DNA of 36,337 nt from Clostridium sp. GTDB lineage: Bacteria > Bacillota > Clostridia > Lachnospirales > Lachnospiraceae. Shown piece after piece: positions 8,137 to 16,323 of the stretch. The notes beneath the pieces are model-generated. The model was not told the DNA's origin and made no database searches. It saw nothing but the letters and a program-made list of their open reading frames with translations. The first letter of the stretch is position 1. Each line of letters opens with the position of its first letter. The position numbers were made by a program, and so were the translations under genes. The DNA lies in NCBI GenBank assembly GCA_023663815.1, contig JAMPGS010000018.1, positions 1 to 36,337 on the forward strand, given 5' to 3'.

Positions 8137-10156
8137 TGCTGGTGAGAGAGAAGAAGCGGAGAAGATAAACGGGACAGAGGGAATAGAAGAGGGGAAAGAA
8201 ATAAACTATCGGGACGCCTACGAAAAAGAACATCTGCGGAACGCCGACTTGGCGGGCAGGGTGGCCGATTTGGAGGCCAAGTGCGACGACTTAAACTATA
8301 AATTAAACAGAATTAAGAACAATCCCCTGTGGAAAATGTCCGCCCCCTTGCGGAAAGGGATGCATTTTGTGATTCGCCAGCGGGACAGACTGAAAAACTG
8401 CGGAAATTTGTGGGGAGTGGTTCATAAGCTTCAATATAAAAAGATTGAGCGTCAGGCCATGGCGGGCTTTGGAACGAAAAGCTTTCCAACGCCGGAGCAG
8501 GCTGCGGCGGAGCGCGCTTACCCATTTCTCAAAAGGGTAAAAATCAGCATTTTAACGCCCCTTTATAATACGCCGGAGGATTTTTTGCGGGAAATGCTGG
8601 ATTCTGTGGTAAATCAAACCTATGAAAATTGGGAGCTTTGTCTAGCCGACGGCTCCGACGAGGCCCACGCCTATGTGGGACGGATTGTGGAGGAGTACTG
8701 GCAAAAATATGGGAAAGACAAAATTCTGTATCGGAAGCTGGAAAAGAACTTTGGAATTTCCGGCAACACTAACGAATGTCTTAGCATGTCCACCGGGGAT
8801 TACATCGGCCTGCTCGACAATGACGACATTCTTCATCCCAGCACGTTATATGAGTATGCGCGCGCTATCAATGAAAAGGGCGCGGACTACATATACTGCG
8901 ACGAGACCACTTATAAGAGCGGCGATATCAATAAGATGCTGACTATGCATTTTAAACCGGACTATGCGGTTGACAATCTCCGGGCAAACAATTACATCTG
9001 CCATTTTAGTATGTTTGCAAGGGAGCTTTTGGACGGCATGGAGCTGTTCCGCCCCCGGTTTGACGGCAGTCAAGACCATGACATGATTCTGCGGCTTACG
9101 GACAGGGCGAAAAATGTGGTTCATATTCCCAGAATTTTATATTATTGGAGAAGCCATCCGGGCAGCGTGGCCTCGGATATCACGGCAAAGCCCTATGCCA
9201 TAGCGGCGGCAAAGGGGGCCGTGGCGGATCATTTAAAAAGGCACGGCTTTGAGCATTTTCAAATTACCTCCACCAGAGCCTTTGAGACAATTTTTAAAAT
9301 CCGTTATCAGATTATCGGGAGCCCGCTGATTTCTATTATCATAGCCAACAAGGATCATGTATCGGATTTAAAGCCCTGCATTGAATCTATACTGGAAAAA
9401 TCTACTTATGAAAATTTTGAGATTATCCTAGTGGAAAATAACAGCGCGGAGAAGGAAACCTTTGATTACTACAGGGAGCTTGAGGAAAACGAAAAAATCA
9501 AGGTGGTTGTCTTTGAGGGGGACTTTAACTATTCGGCGGTAAACAATTTGGGCGCGGCGGCGGCAAAGGGCGAGTATCTTCTTTTCTTAAACAACGATAC
9601 CAGAGTAATTACGGTAAATTGGATGGAGGAGCTTTTGATGTACGCCCAGCGGGAGGACGTGGGCGCGGTGGGAGGAAAGCTTTACTACGCCGACAAGACG
9701 ATTCAGCACGCCGGAGTGGTATTAGGGCTTGGAGCCCATCGGACGGCAGGCCACAGCCATTACGGGCAGCACCGGGACAATTTAGGATATATGGGGCGGC
9801 TCTGCTACGCGCAGAATGTTTCCGCTGTGACAGGGGCGTGCCTTTTGGTAAAAAAATCACTGTTTGAGGAATTGGGAGGTCTTGACGAGACCTTTGCCAT
9901 TTCCTTAAACGACGTGGATTTCTGCCTGCGGCTGCGGGAAAAAGGCTACTTAAATATTTTTACTCCGTTTGCGGAGCTTTACCATTTGGAATCGGCATCC
10001 AGAGGGCTGGATAACGCGGGGGAAAGGGCGGAGCGATACAACCGGGAATCGGAGCGTTTCCGGGAAAAATGGAAAAAGGCATTGGAGGCGGGCGACCCCT
10101 ACTACAATCCGAATTTTTCTCTTGACAGAAGCGACTTTGCTTTGAAAATACAGTAA
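8126..10156 (+). CDS. Two-domain family-2 glycosyltransferase
   Basis: The protein has 676 residues. The N-terminus (about 30-70) is a predicted coiled-coil-like helix (DLAGRVADLEAKCDDLNYKL) followed by NNPLWKMSAPLR, a stretch common in surface-glycan GTs. GT2 domain 1 (about 137-350) has ISILTPLYNTPEDF and the metal site LLDNDD (229-234). GT2 domain 2 (about 400-650) has LISIIIANKDH and LFLNNDT (485-491), then VGGKLYY, SAVTGACLLVKK and SLNDVDFCLR. Two intact domains suggest two linkages are made by one chain. The start is set by TTGGAGGTGA seven bases upstream, inside the end of the previous gene. No membrane segment is seen. Its sugar specificity is not readable. Confidence 0.9.
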   Translation: MKNNAGEREEAEKINGTEGIEEGKEINYRDAYEKEHLRNADLAGRVADLEAKCDDLNYKLNRIKNNPLWKMSAPLRKGMHFVIRQRDRLKNCGNLWGVVHKLQYKKIERQAMAGFGTKSFPTPEQAAAERAYPFLKRVKISILTPLYNTPEDFLREMLDSVVNQTYENWELCLADGSDEAHAYVGRIVEEYWQKYGKDKILYRKLEKNFGISGNTNECLSMSTGDYIGLLDNDDILHPSTLYEYARAINEKGADYIYCDETTYKSGDINKMLTMHFKPDYAVDNLRANNYICHFSMFARELLDGMELFRPRFDGSQDHDMILRLTDRAKNVVHIPRILYYWRSHPGSVASDITAKPYAIAAAKGAVADHLKRHGFEHFQITSTRAFETIFKIRYQIIGSPLISIIIANKDHVSDLKPCIESILEKSTYENFEIILVENNSAEKETFDYYRELEENEKIKVVVFEGDFNYSAVNNLGAAAAKGEYLLFLNNDTRVITVNWMEELLMYAQREDVGAVGGKLYYADKTIQHAGVVLGLGAHRTAGHSHYGQHRDNLGYMGRLCYAQNVSAVTGACLLVKKSLFEELGGLDETFAISLNDVDFCLRLREKGYLNIFTPFAELYHLESASRGLDNAGERAERYNRESERFREKWKKALEAGDPYYNPNFSLDRSDFALKIQ

Positions 10157-10170
10157 GATTATGGTAAAAT
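10142..10170 (+). promoter_or_regulatory. Probable sigma-A promoter for the phosphohexomutase gene
   Basis: TTGAAA (10142-10147) and TAAAAT (10165-10170) are separated by 17 bases; each matches its consensus at five of six positions. The -35 box lies inside the last codons of the upstream glycosyltransferase. It would give the mutase expression independent of the polysaccharide transcript, which suits a housekeeping enzyme. Confidence 0.6.
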
Positions 10171-10229
10171 AAAAAATAGCATATTTTGATGCGCCGTGAA
10201 AGTAAATTTTAAAATTAGGAGGGTTAATG

Positions 10230-11951
10230 ATGAGCTACAAGGAACAGTATGATTTTTGGCTGAAAGACGCCTATTTTGACGAAAAGACCAAGGAGGAGCT
10301 GCGGGGAATCGCGGACAACGAGAAAGAAATTGAGGATCGTTTTTATAAGGAGCTGGAATTTGGAACAGGCGGGCTGCGCGGGGTAATTGGCGCGGGAACC
10401 AACCGCATGAATATTTATACCGTGAGAAAGGCCACTCAGGGCCTTGCCAATTACATTATCAGTCAGGGAGGAAAGGAAAAGGGCGTTGCCATTGCCTATG
10501 ATTCCAGAAGAATGTCCCCTGAGTTTGCCGACGAGGCGGCTTTGTGCCTTGCGGCTAACGGCATTAAGGCTTATGTGTTTGACGCTCTGCGTCCTACGCC
10601 GGAGCTTTCCTTTGCGCTCCGCACGCTGCATTGCATTTCCGGCATCGTGATTACCGCAAGCCATAATCCCCCGGAATACAACGGCTACAAAGCCTATTGG
10701 GAGGACGGCGCGCAGGTTGCGGCCCCTAGAGATAAAGAAATTATCGACGAGGTGAAAAAGGTTACAGACTACAATCAGGTGCTTACCATGGACAAGGACG
10801 CCGCTACCCAAGCGGGCTTGTATCAGGTAATCGGAAAAGAAATAGACGACGCTTATATGGCGGAGCTGAAAAAGCAGATTATCCATCCTGAAATAATTCA
10901 GGAGGTGGCCGACGATATTAAGATTGTCTACTCGCCTTTCCATGGAACCGGAAACGTGCCGGTGAGAAGAATTCTCTCCGAGCTGGGCTTTAAGAACGTG
11001 TACGTGGTGCCTGAGCAGGAGCTGCCCGACCCCGACTTTACAACGTTAGAGTATCCCAACCCTGAGGATCCTAAGGCCTTTACCCTTGCCCTGAAGCTGG
11101 CAAAGGAAAAGAACGCCGACATTGTTCTTGCAACCGACCCGGATGCGGACAGGCTGGGCATCTATGCGCTGGATACCAAGACGGGCGAGTACGTTCCGTT
11201 TACGGGAAATATGTCGGGTATGCTGATTGCGGAGTACATTTTGAGGGAGAGAACGGCCACAAAGACCATGCCGGAAAATCCCGCGTTGGTTACAACCATC
11301 GTTACCACCAACATGGCGGGAGCCATTGCAAGAGATTACAACGTGAAGTTTATCGAGGTTCTCACAGGCTTTAAATATATAGGCGAGCAGATTAAGCTCT
11401 TTGAGCAGAGCGGCTCCAACAATTATGTGTTCGGCCTTGAGGAGAGCTACGGATGCCTAGCCGGAACCCACGCAAGGGATAAGGACGCCGTTGTGGCGGT
11501 TATGTGCCTTTGCGAGATGGCCGCGTGGTGCAAGAAGAACGGCATCACCGTTTGGGACCAGATGTTAAGGCTCTATGAGAAATACGGATACTACAAAGAA
11601 ACCCAGTATGCAATCACCTTAAAGGGAATCGACGGCTCCAAACAGATTGCGGAAATGATGGATAAGCTGAGGAGCAATCCGCCCAAGAGCTTTGGCGAGC
11701 TTACGGTGAAGGAATTCAGAGATTATGACAGGAATGTCACAAAGAATCTGGAAACCGGCGAGGAGGGCCCTACGGGACTTCCCAAATCCAACGTGCTTTA
11801 CTTTGACCTTACCAACGATTCATGGTGCTGCGCCCGTCCTTCAGGAACGGAGCCCAAGATTAAGTTCTACATGGGCGTAAAGGGAACCAGCATTGCGGAC
11901 GCGGAAGATAAGGTGGAAAAACTGACGGAAGCGTTGAAGTCTTATCTGTAA
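10230..11951 (+). CDS. Phosphoglucomutase/phosphomannomutase (alpha-D-phosphohexomutase)
   Basis: The enzyme interconverts hexose-6-phosphate and hexose-1-phosphate, feeding nucleotide-sugar synthesis in the cytoplasm. All four family loops are present: the phosphoserine loop GIVITASHNPPEYNGYK, the metal loop ATDPDADRLGIY, the sugar-binding loop GLEESYGCLAG, and the phosphate-binding loop RPSGTEPKIKFYM near the C-terminus. The length of 573 residues fits the larger bacterial PgcA/ManB-type subgroup. Two adjacent ATGs exist at 10227 and 10230. The strong AGGAGG (10217-10222) is spaced seven bases from the second and four from the first, so I chose 10230. It probably supplies glucose-1-phosphate to RfbA and the priming transferase. 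Confidence 0.95.
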   Translation: MSYKEQYDFWLKDAYFDEKTKEELRGIADNEKEIEDRFYKELEFGTGGLRGVIGAGTNRMNIYTVRKATQGLANYIISQGGKEKGVAIAYDSRRMSPEFADEAALCLAANGIKAYVFDALRPTPELSFALRTLHCISGIVITASHNPPEYNGYKAYWEDGAQVAAPRDKEIIDEVKKVTDYNQVLTMDKDAATQAGLYQVIGKEIDDAYMAELKKQIIHPEIIQEVADDIKIVYSPFHGTGNVPVRRILSELGFKNVYVVPEQELPDPDFTTLEYPNPEDPKAFTLALKLAKEKNADIVLATDPDADRLGIYALDTKTGEYVPFTGNMSGMLIAEYILRERTATKTMPENPALVTTIVTTNMAGAIARDYNVKFIEVLTGFKYIGEQIKLFEQSGSNNYVFGLEESYGCLAGTHARDKDAVVAVMCLCEMAAWCKKNGITVWDQMLRLYEKYGYYKETQYAITLKGIDGSKQIAEMMDKLRSNPPKSFGELTVKEFRDYDRNVTKNLETGEEGPTGLPKSNVLYFDLTNDSWCCARPSGTEPKIKFYMGVKGTSIADAEDKVEKLTEALKSYL

Positions 11952-12222
11952 GTAAAGATTATTGGCGGCAATTTTAATTTCGCGGAAGCAAGCCAAGCAG
12001 ATGCGTCGGCATCCATTTGGCGGATGTCGCGGGGACAATGCCCGCTGTTTGAACGGGAGCATTGACTTTGACGGTGTGGGTGTAATTCTGCCATTTTCCC
12101 GCGATTTGCAGACATAAGTTGCGCCGTAAAAAATAAGCTATAGAAAACTGCCGTATCCATTGACGAGAATTTTATCCGCCGGGTGCGGCAGTTTATATGA
12201 ACGGATATCAGAGGTGCCTGAA
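11952..12222. other. Intergenic region with several stem-loops
   Basis: This 271-base gap holds no convincing gene. Three inverted repeats are visible: around 12003-12028 (GGCATCC with GGATGTC), around 12039-12064 (AATGCCCG with CGGG..CATT), and a 9-bp stem AAACTGCCG/CGGCAGTTT (12145-12153 with 12186-12194) just before the next ribosome site. None is followed by a good T-run, so they are not clear terminators. A structured leader or decayed sequence is possible. Confidence 0.4.
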
Positions 12223-13620
12223 ATGGGAAAGCTTAAAATAAGCAATTTTAAAAAGACGCTGCGATATTTAAAGAAAAACGGAATAAGGCCGACTTACTAT
12301 GCCATGAAGGAACGGCTGCAGGAGGATGGGGATTCAAATTATACCTATGAGCCGAGGGAGGAGGCCTGCCTGAAAGAACAGGAACGGCTTGCGGGGGATA
12401 TGCATGTCAGGTTCAGTATTCTTGTGCCGGCCTATGAGACAAAGGAGGAGTATCTGCGCGCAATGATTGATTCCGTGCTGGCGCAGACATATGGAAATTT
12501 TGAATTGATTATTTCGGATGCAAGCAGCACGGACCGGGTGGAAAAGGTAGTGGCAGCCTACACGGACAAGAGGATTAAATATAGAAAAAGAGGCCAAAAT
12601 GCCGGTATTTCCGCAAATACCGGACAGGCCTTAATGTATGCCACGGGAGACTACGCGGGGCTTCTCGACCACGACGATGTGCTCACAAGGGACGCCCTTT
12701 ATGAGATGGCCGCCCGCATTGAAAATTGCAAAAAAGAGGGAATCCAGCTTCAAATGCTGTATTCCGATGAGGATAAATGTGACAGCAGACAGGAACGCTA
12801 TTATGAGCCCAACCGCAAACCGGATTTTAATTTAGATTTGCTGCTGTCCAACAATTACATCTGTCATTTTTTGGTGATGAAACGCCAGCTCATGCAGGAG
12901 CTTGGCTTTAGAAGTATCTGCGACGGGGCGCAGGATTATGATATTATTTTGCGGGCGGTGAATGTGATGCTGGGGAAAGAGAAACAGCAGACCCGGAAAG
13001 CACAGCTTCCCGTGGCGCATATCCCTAGAGTGCTGTATCACTGGCGCTGTCATGAAGCCTCCACGGCGGAAAATCCCGCCAGCAAGCAGTACGCCTACGA
13101 CGCCGGGAAGCGGGCAGTGGAGGATTTTCTGCGGGCAAGAGGATGGAAGGGCTGCGTGTCCCACCTGCGGCATTTGGGATTTTACAGAACGGATTACCAG
13201 CCGGATTTACTGTCCAACCGGGAGGATACCGCGGTAGTGGGCGGAAAGCTGGTTGATAAGAAAAATAAAATAACTGGCGGTATTTATACGGCGGAGGGAA
13301 CCCCACTTTATAAAGGGCTCCACAGGGAATACAGCGGCTACATGCATAGAGCGTCGCTTCAGCAGGAGGCGGAAGTGATAGACGTCCGCTGTATGAAGGC
13401 CTCGCGGGAGGCGGAGCTGATTTTGGAGGAAATGCTGGGACAGCCCTATCTTCCCCATCCGGGAACCGGGCGGTTTGACTGGAAGGAATGTCTGCAAAAG
13501 AACAAAGCTATGGCGGAGGAAGAAATTTTGGATTTAAGCCGCAGGTTTTGCGAGAAAATAAAGGCTCAGGGCTATCGGATTGTGTGGGACCCCTATATGC
13601 TGGAGAAATTGGACACATAA
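12223..13620 (+). CDS. Family-2 glycosyltransferase with a truncated second domain
   Basis: The protein has 465 residues from ATG 12223, which has GAGGTG seven bases upstream; an in-frame TTG at 12160 lies in a hairpin and has no ribosome site. The N-terminus (FKKTLRYLKKNGIRPTYYAM) is typical of these enzymes. GT2 domain 1 (about 62-325) has FSILVPAYETKEEY, the metal site LLDHDD (147-152), MLYSDEDKCD and HIPRVLYHWRCHEAS. The remaining 130 residues (VVGGKLVDKKNKITGG, LHREYSGYMHR) align with the middle of the second domain of the 676-residue GT upstream but lack its nucleotide-binding start. It looks like a two-domain enzyme that lost half a domain. It probably adds one sugar in the surface glycan. 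Confidence 0.85.
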   Translation: MGKLKISNFKKTLRYLKKNGIRPTYYAMKERLQEDGDSNYTYEPREEACLKEQERLAGDMHVRFSILVPAYETKEEYLRAMIDSVLAQTYGNFELIISDASSTDRVEKVVAAYTDKRIKYRKRGQNAGISANTGQALMYATGDYAGLLDHDDVLTRDALYEMAARIENCKKEGIQLQMLYSDEDKCDSRQERYYEPNRKPDFNLDLLLSNNYICHFLVMKRQLMQELGFRSICDGAQDYDIILRAVNVMLGKEKQQTRKAQLPVAHIPRVLYHWRCHEASTAENPASKQYAYDAGKRAVEDFLRARGWKGCVSHLRHLGFYRTDYQPDLLSNREDTAVVGGKLVDKKNKITGGIYTAEGTPLYKGLHREYSGYMHRASLQQEAEVIDVRCMKASREAELILEEMLGQPYLPHPGTGRFDWKECLQKNKAMAEEEILDLSRRFCEKIKAQGYRIVWDPYMLEKLDT

Positions 13621-13654
13621 ATTGAATGAGGATTTAACAAATAGGAAATTATAA

Positions 13655-14617
13655 ATGGCAAAAACCACTGTGGTAATACCAAATTACAACGGAATAAAAT
13701 ACATTGACGCCTGCCTTGCATCCCTTTGCCGGAGCAGCGTTATTCCCAAAATCATTGTGGTTGACAACGGCTCCACGGACGGGAGCCTTGAGCTGGCGAG
13801 AGAAAAATATCTTATGATAAAGGTAATTTCCTTTGCCGAAAACACGGGCTTTTCCAAAGCGGTCAACGCAGGGATAAAGGCCGCAGAAACGGAGTATGTT
13901 CTTTTGCTGAACAATGACACGGAAGCGGACGCGCATATGGTGGAAAGGCTTGAACAGGCCATGGATAAAGAGCCCCGCATTTTTTCCGCAGGAGCAAAAA
14001 TGCTAAACCTCCGCGAGCCGGAAAAGCTTGACGGCGCAGGAGATTTTTATTCCGCCTTGGGCTGGGCGTTTGCAAGGGGGAAGGATAAGGCGGCGGAGCG
14101 TTATAACAAGCCGGGCCGCGTTTTTTCCGCCTGTGCCGGGGCGGCCTTATACCGGCGGGAGCTGTTTGAAACAATCGGGCATTTTGACGAAAATCATTTC
14201 GCTTATCTTGAAGATATCGATATCGGGTATCGGGCTAACCTATGCGGGTATTGGAATTACTATGTGCCGGAGGCAAAGGTTTTCCACGCCGGAAGCGCGG
14301 TAAGCGGTTCCCGCCATAACGCCTTTAAAGTCAGGCTTTCCGCCCGTAACAGTATTTATTTGATATACAAAAATATGCCGCCGCTGCAAATACTGATAAA
14401 CCTGCCCTTTTTGCTGGCGGGGTATTTGATAAAGACGTTCTTTTTTACTTTGAAAGGGTTAGGAGGGTGTTACCTGCAGGGGTTAGCGCAGGGGATAAAG
14501 CTGTGCCGGTCGGAGGAAGGCCGGGCACATAAGGCGAGGTTTAGGTGGAAATATTTGCGGAATTACGTTTGGGTGCAGGGACAGTTGTGGGTGAATGTGG
14601 TGAGGAAGCTTATGTAA
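13655..14617 (+). CDS. Family-2 glycosyltransferase, rhamnosyltransferase-like
   Basis: The protein has 320 residues. A single GT2 domain spans about 1-235, with VVIPNYNGIKYI, IIVVDNGSTDGS, NTGFSKAVNAGI, the DxD-like LLLNNDTE, and the acceptor-side YLEDIDIGYR. This set is typical of WbbL-type rhamnosyltransferases. After it come a hydrophobic stretch (about 245-270, ILINLPFLLAGYLIKTFFF) and a basic tail, suggesting the enzyme sits on the inner face of the membrane. AGGAA lies upstream of ATG 13655. It ends the first run of polysaccharide genes; beyond it the base composition drops. The rfb genes in the window make L-rhamnose a plausible donor, but that is inference. Confidence 0.85.
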   Translation: MAKTTVVIPNYNGIKYIDACLASLCRSSVIPKIIVVDNGSTDGSLELAREKYLMIKVISFAENTGFSKAVNAGIKAAETEYVLLLNNDTEADAHMVERLEQAMDKEPRIFSAGAKMLNLREPEKLDGAGDFYSALGWAFARGKDKAAERYNKPGRVFSACAGAALYRRELFETIGHFDENHFAYLEDIDIGYRANLCGYWNYYVPEAKVFHAGSAVSGSRHNAFKVRLSARNSIYLIYKNMPPLQILINLPFLLAGYLIKTFFFTLKGLGGCYLQGLAQGIKLCRSEEGRAHKARFRWKYLRNYVWVQGQLWVNVVRKLM

Positions 14618-14731
14618 GAAGGCGTAAGCGCGCTTTGGAAAATTATCAGCGGCCGCTGGTGCACTGTGTTGTCAGTATTATCACAAAAATCACCAAATCA
14701 TAATTGGAACTTATAAAATAGGAAGCAAAGG

Positions 14732-15244
14732 ATGGTTATATTAATAACAGGCGCGTCGCATACGGGAAAGACCGCGCTTGCCCAAAAGCTGCTTGAAAAA
14801 TATAAATATCCATATTTATCAATGGACCATTTGAAAATGGGCTTGATTCGCAGCGGTTACACGAATCTTACGCCCGAAGATGATGATAAGCTTGCAGATT
14901 ATTTGTGGCCTGTTGTACGTGAAATGGTGAAAACAGCCATAGAAAATAAACAAAATCTTATTGTGGAAGGCTGCTATATTCCTTTTTGCTGGGCAAAGGA
15001 TTTTGACAAGAAATATCTTGAACATATCAAATACTATTGCCTTGTCATGAGCGAGAGCTACTTAAGAAATCATTATGATGATGTAAAGAGATATGCGAAT
15101 ATCATTGAAAATCGTTTAGACGACGAAGGGTATACCTTGGAAAATATTTTAGAAGATAATGCGAAAGTTTTAGAACTTGCGCAAAAATATGGAGTGGATT
15201 ATATACTTATTGATGATAAGTATGAAATAAATATTGATTTGTGA
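14732..15244 (+). CDS. P-loop kinase-like protein (adenylate-kinase/AAA-like)
   Basis: The protein has 170 residues and opens with a beta strand and the P-loop GASHTGKT (residues 7-14), followed by a short substrate-side segment (YPYLSMDHLKMGLIRSGY) and a second-strand motif (LIVEGCYIP). This is the layout of small P-loop kinases such as 2-phosphoglycerate, shikimate or nucleoside kinases. The substrate is not identifiable. The gene is AT-rich compared with the glycosyltransferases before it and starts an accessory patch. The 114-base gap upstream contains a perfect 12-bp palindrome, CAGCGGCCGCTG (14647-14658), but no clear promoter. A GGAAGCAAAGG stretch precedes ATG 14732. Confidence 0.7.
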   Translation: MVILITGASHTGKTALAQKLLEKYKYPYLSMDHLKMGLIRSGYTNLTPEDDDKLADYLWPVVREMVKTAIENKQNLIVEGCYIPFCWAKDFDKKYLEHIKYYCLVMSESYLRNHYDDVKRYANIIENRLDDEGYTLENILEDNAKVLELAQKYGVDYILIDDKYEINIDL

Positions 15245-15280
15245 CGATATAGTAAACGAGATAATAAATTTTTGTTTCCG

Positions 15281-15316
15281 CTCTTGCAAAAACCATAAAG
15301 CAAGCTTTTGCAAGAG
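15281..15316. other. Perfect 11-bp inverted repeat
   Basis: CTCTTGCAAAA (15281-15291) pairs perfectly with TTTTGCAAGAG (15306-15316) across a 14-base loop. It lies between the kinase-like gene and the 39-residue ORF. Neither strand has a T-run after it, so it is not a standard terminator. A regulatory RNA hairpin or protein-binding site is possible. Confidence 0.5.
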
Positions 15317-15365
15317 TAAAAATGAAATTTCTAATGTCGTTTGCTATAATTTTGGAGGCAAAGTT

Positions 15366-15485
15366 ATGGGACAAATAGCGAATCAAATGGCAATAGAGCT
15401 ACTATTAAAAATTAAGCAGCAGATAAAAGACAAAAGGGAAGTAAAAAAACAAAATCAAACAAAGGAAAATAATTCAAAGAAATAA
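15366..15485 (+). CDS. Small hypothetical protein (39 residues)
   Basis: I do not recognise this family. ATG 15366 is preceded by TTTTGGAGG with good spacing, which is the main support for translation. The peptide begins MGQIANQMAIELLLKIKQQI, a likely amphipathic helix, and ends in a Lys/Asn/Gln-rich tail. It has no signal peptide or Cys. An upstream extension to 15234 has no ribosome site. It lies 121 bases after the kinase-like gene and faces the opposite-strand nucleotidyltransferase-like gene. It could be a remnant of a longer gene. Confidence 0.45.
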   Translation: MGQIANQMAIELLLKIKQQIKDKREVKKQNQTKENNSKK

Positions 15486-15543
15486 CTGTTTGTGGGTTTG
15501 CCAAGTTAAATGTGTAAGCTGCGATTTACGGACGCTTTTAAAA

Positions 15544-16083
15544 CTATTTATGAATTTTCAAAAATTGTTCTGTGGTAAGAATTTCCTCCTTGAATACCGC
15601 ATCATAAATTTCCTTGCTGTGATAGTGTTTTTTGCCCTTATCCAATCCGTAAAAGCCGCGGGCAATCAGCTTCTGCTTTATTTTCATGACAGCGTTTTTT
15701 AATTCGGGCCTTTTTTCTATTCGGTGAACAATATCGTTGGCATATACGATTGAATCGTCAATTTCCGATTTACTTTTCCACCAAATATCGATATTCCAGC
15801 GGTCGCCTGACATTTTTGTTTCAAATCCTAAAAACGCCGATTCATTTTCAATATTTATTTCCCCATTAAAACAGCTTGGAACCATCGTTTTCATTATATC
15901 CGCTGCCAAGTCATAGTAATTTTGCGGATTCAAACCGGATTTATCCATATAAAAATCTAAATCATTCCAAGTCATGATACCCATTCTATAACTGCCAACA
16001 ATAGATACGTCCCCATATTTTTGGAGAAGCTTTAGTAAACCGTGATGATACATTAAATTATCGGCTTTTTCATAAATAGTCAT
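15544..16083 (-). CDS. Nucleotidyltransferase-fold protein
   Basis: The 179-residue product shows the core of the polymerase-beta nucleotidyltransferase fold: GS at 30-31, nine residues, then DLD at 41-43 (Asp41, Asp43), and a third acidic residue in WNIDIWW (Asp99). This is the metal triad used by aminoglycoside and lincosamide nucleotidyltransferases and MNT-type enzymes. The substrate is unknown; drug inactivation, a toxin-antitoxin role or a metabolic use are all open. The start is set by AGGAGGAAG just upstream on the minus strand. It is the only minus-strand gene among the first 33 kb and is AT-rich, which fits later insertion into the polysaccharide locus. Confidence 0.7.
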   Translation of the reverse strand: MTIYEKADNLMYHHGLLKLLQKYGDVSIVGSYRMGIMTWNDLDFYMDKSGLNPQNYYDLAADIMKTMVPSCFNGEINIENESAFLGFETKMSGDRWNIDIWWKSKSEIDDSIVYANDIVHRIEKRPELKNAVMKIKQKLIARGFYGLDKGKKHYHSKEIYDAVFKEEILTTEQFLKIHK

Positions 16084-16159
16084 TATTTTCTTCCTCCTGA
16101 TAGGATACCTCTAAGTAAACAAATTAAATATAAAAACTGTTATTTTGGAGGTATTTTTC

Positions 16160-16201
16160 ATGCGCTTACGACAACCGCGTCTCCAACTTATAATTTATTA
16201 G
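16160..16201 (+). CDS. Possible 13-residue leader peptide or gene remnant
   Basis: A strong TTTTGGAGG (16143-16151) stands eight bases before an ATG that opens MRLRQPRLQLIIY and a TAG stop. No further reading frame follows. It lies between divergent genes, about 160 bases before the priming transferase. The ribosome site is too good to ignore, but there is no comparative evidence. It may be the beginning of a gene broken by the insertion of the neighbouring accessory genes. Confidence 0.25.
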   Translation: MRLRQPRLQLIIY

Positions 16202-16258
16202 TTTAATCATAACTTATTTTATTATATGCTGCAAGGAGAAGCAAAAAATAATTTAAAG

Positions 16259-16287
16259 TTGTACTTTCCGCAATAATATTGTAAAAT
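16259..16287 (+). promoter_or_regulatory. Candidate promoter for the priming transferase gene
   Basis: TTGTAC (16259-16264) and TAAAAT (16282-16287) are separated by 17 bases. The -10 is good (five of six) and the -35 is weak. The gene start is 37 bases after the -10. A separate promoter here is plausible because the accessory patch interrupts the polysaccharide operon. Confidence 0.45.
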
Positions 16288-16323
16288 ATTCCTAACCATT
16301 CAGTGGCCAAAAGGTAGCAGGAT

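Noticed and set aside
7391-8233. Long minus-strand open frame of 280 codons
   Set aside because: It lies opposite two well-supported glycosyltransferase genes, has no ribosome site and a Pro/Ser-rich composition typical of antisense frames.
10224-10943. Minus-strand open frame of 239 codons
   Set aside because: It is the shadow of the phosphohexomutase gene with no start signal.
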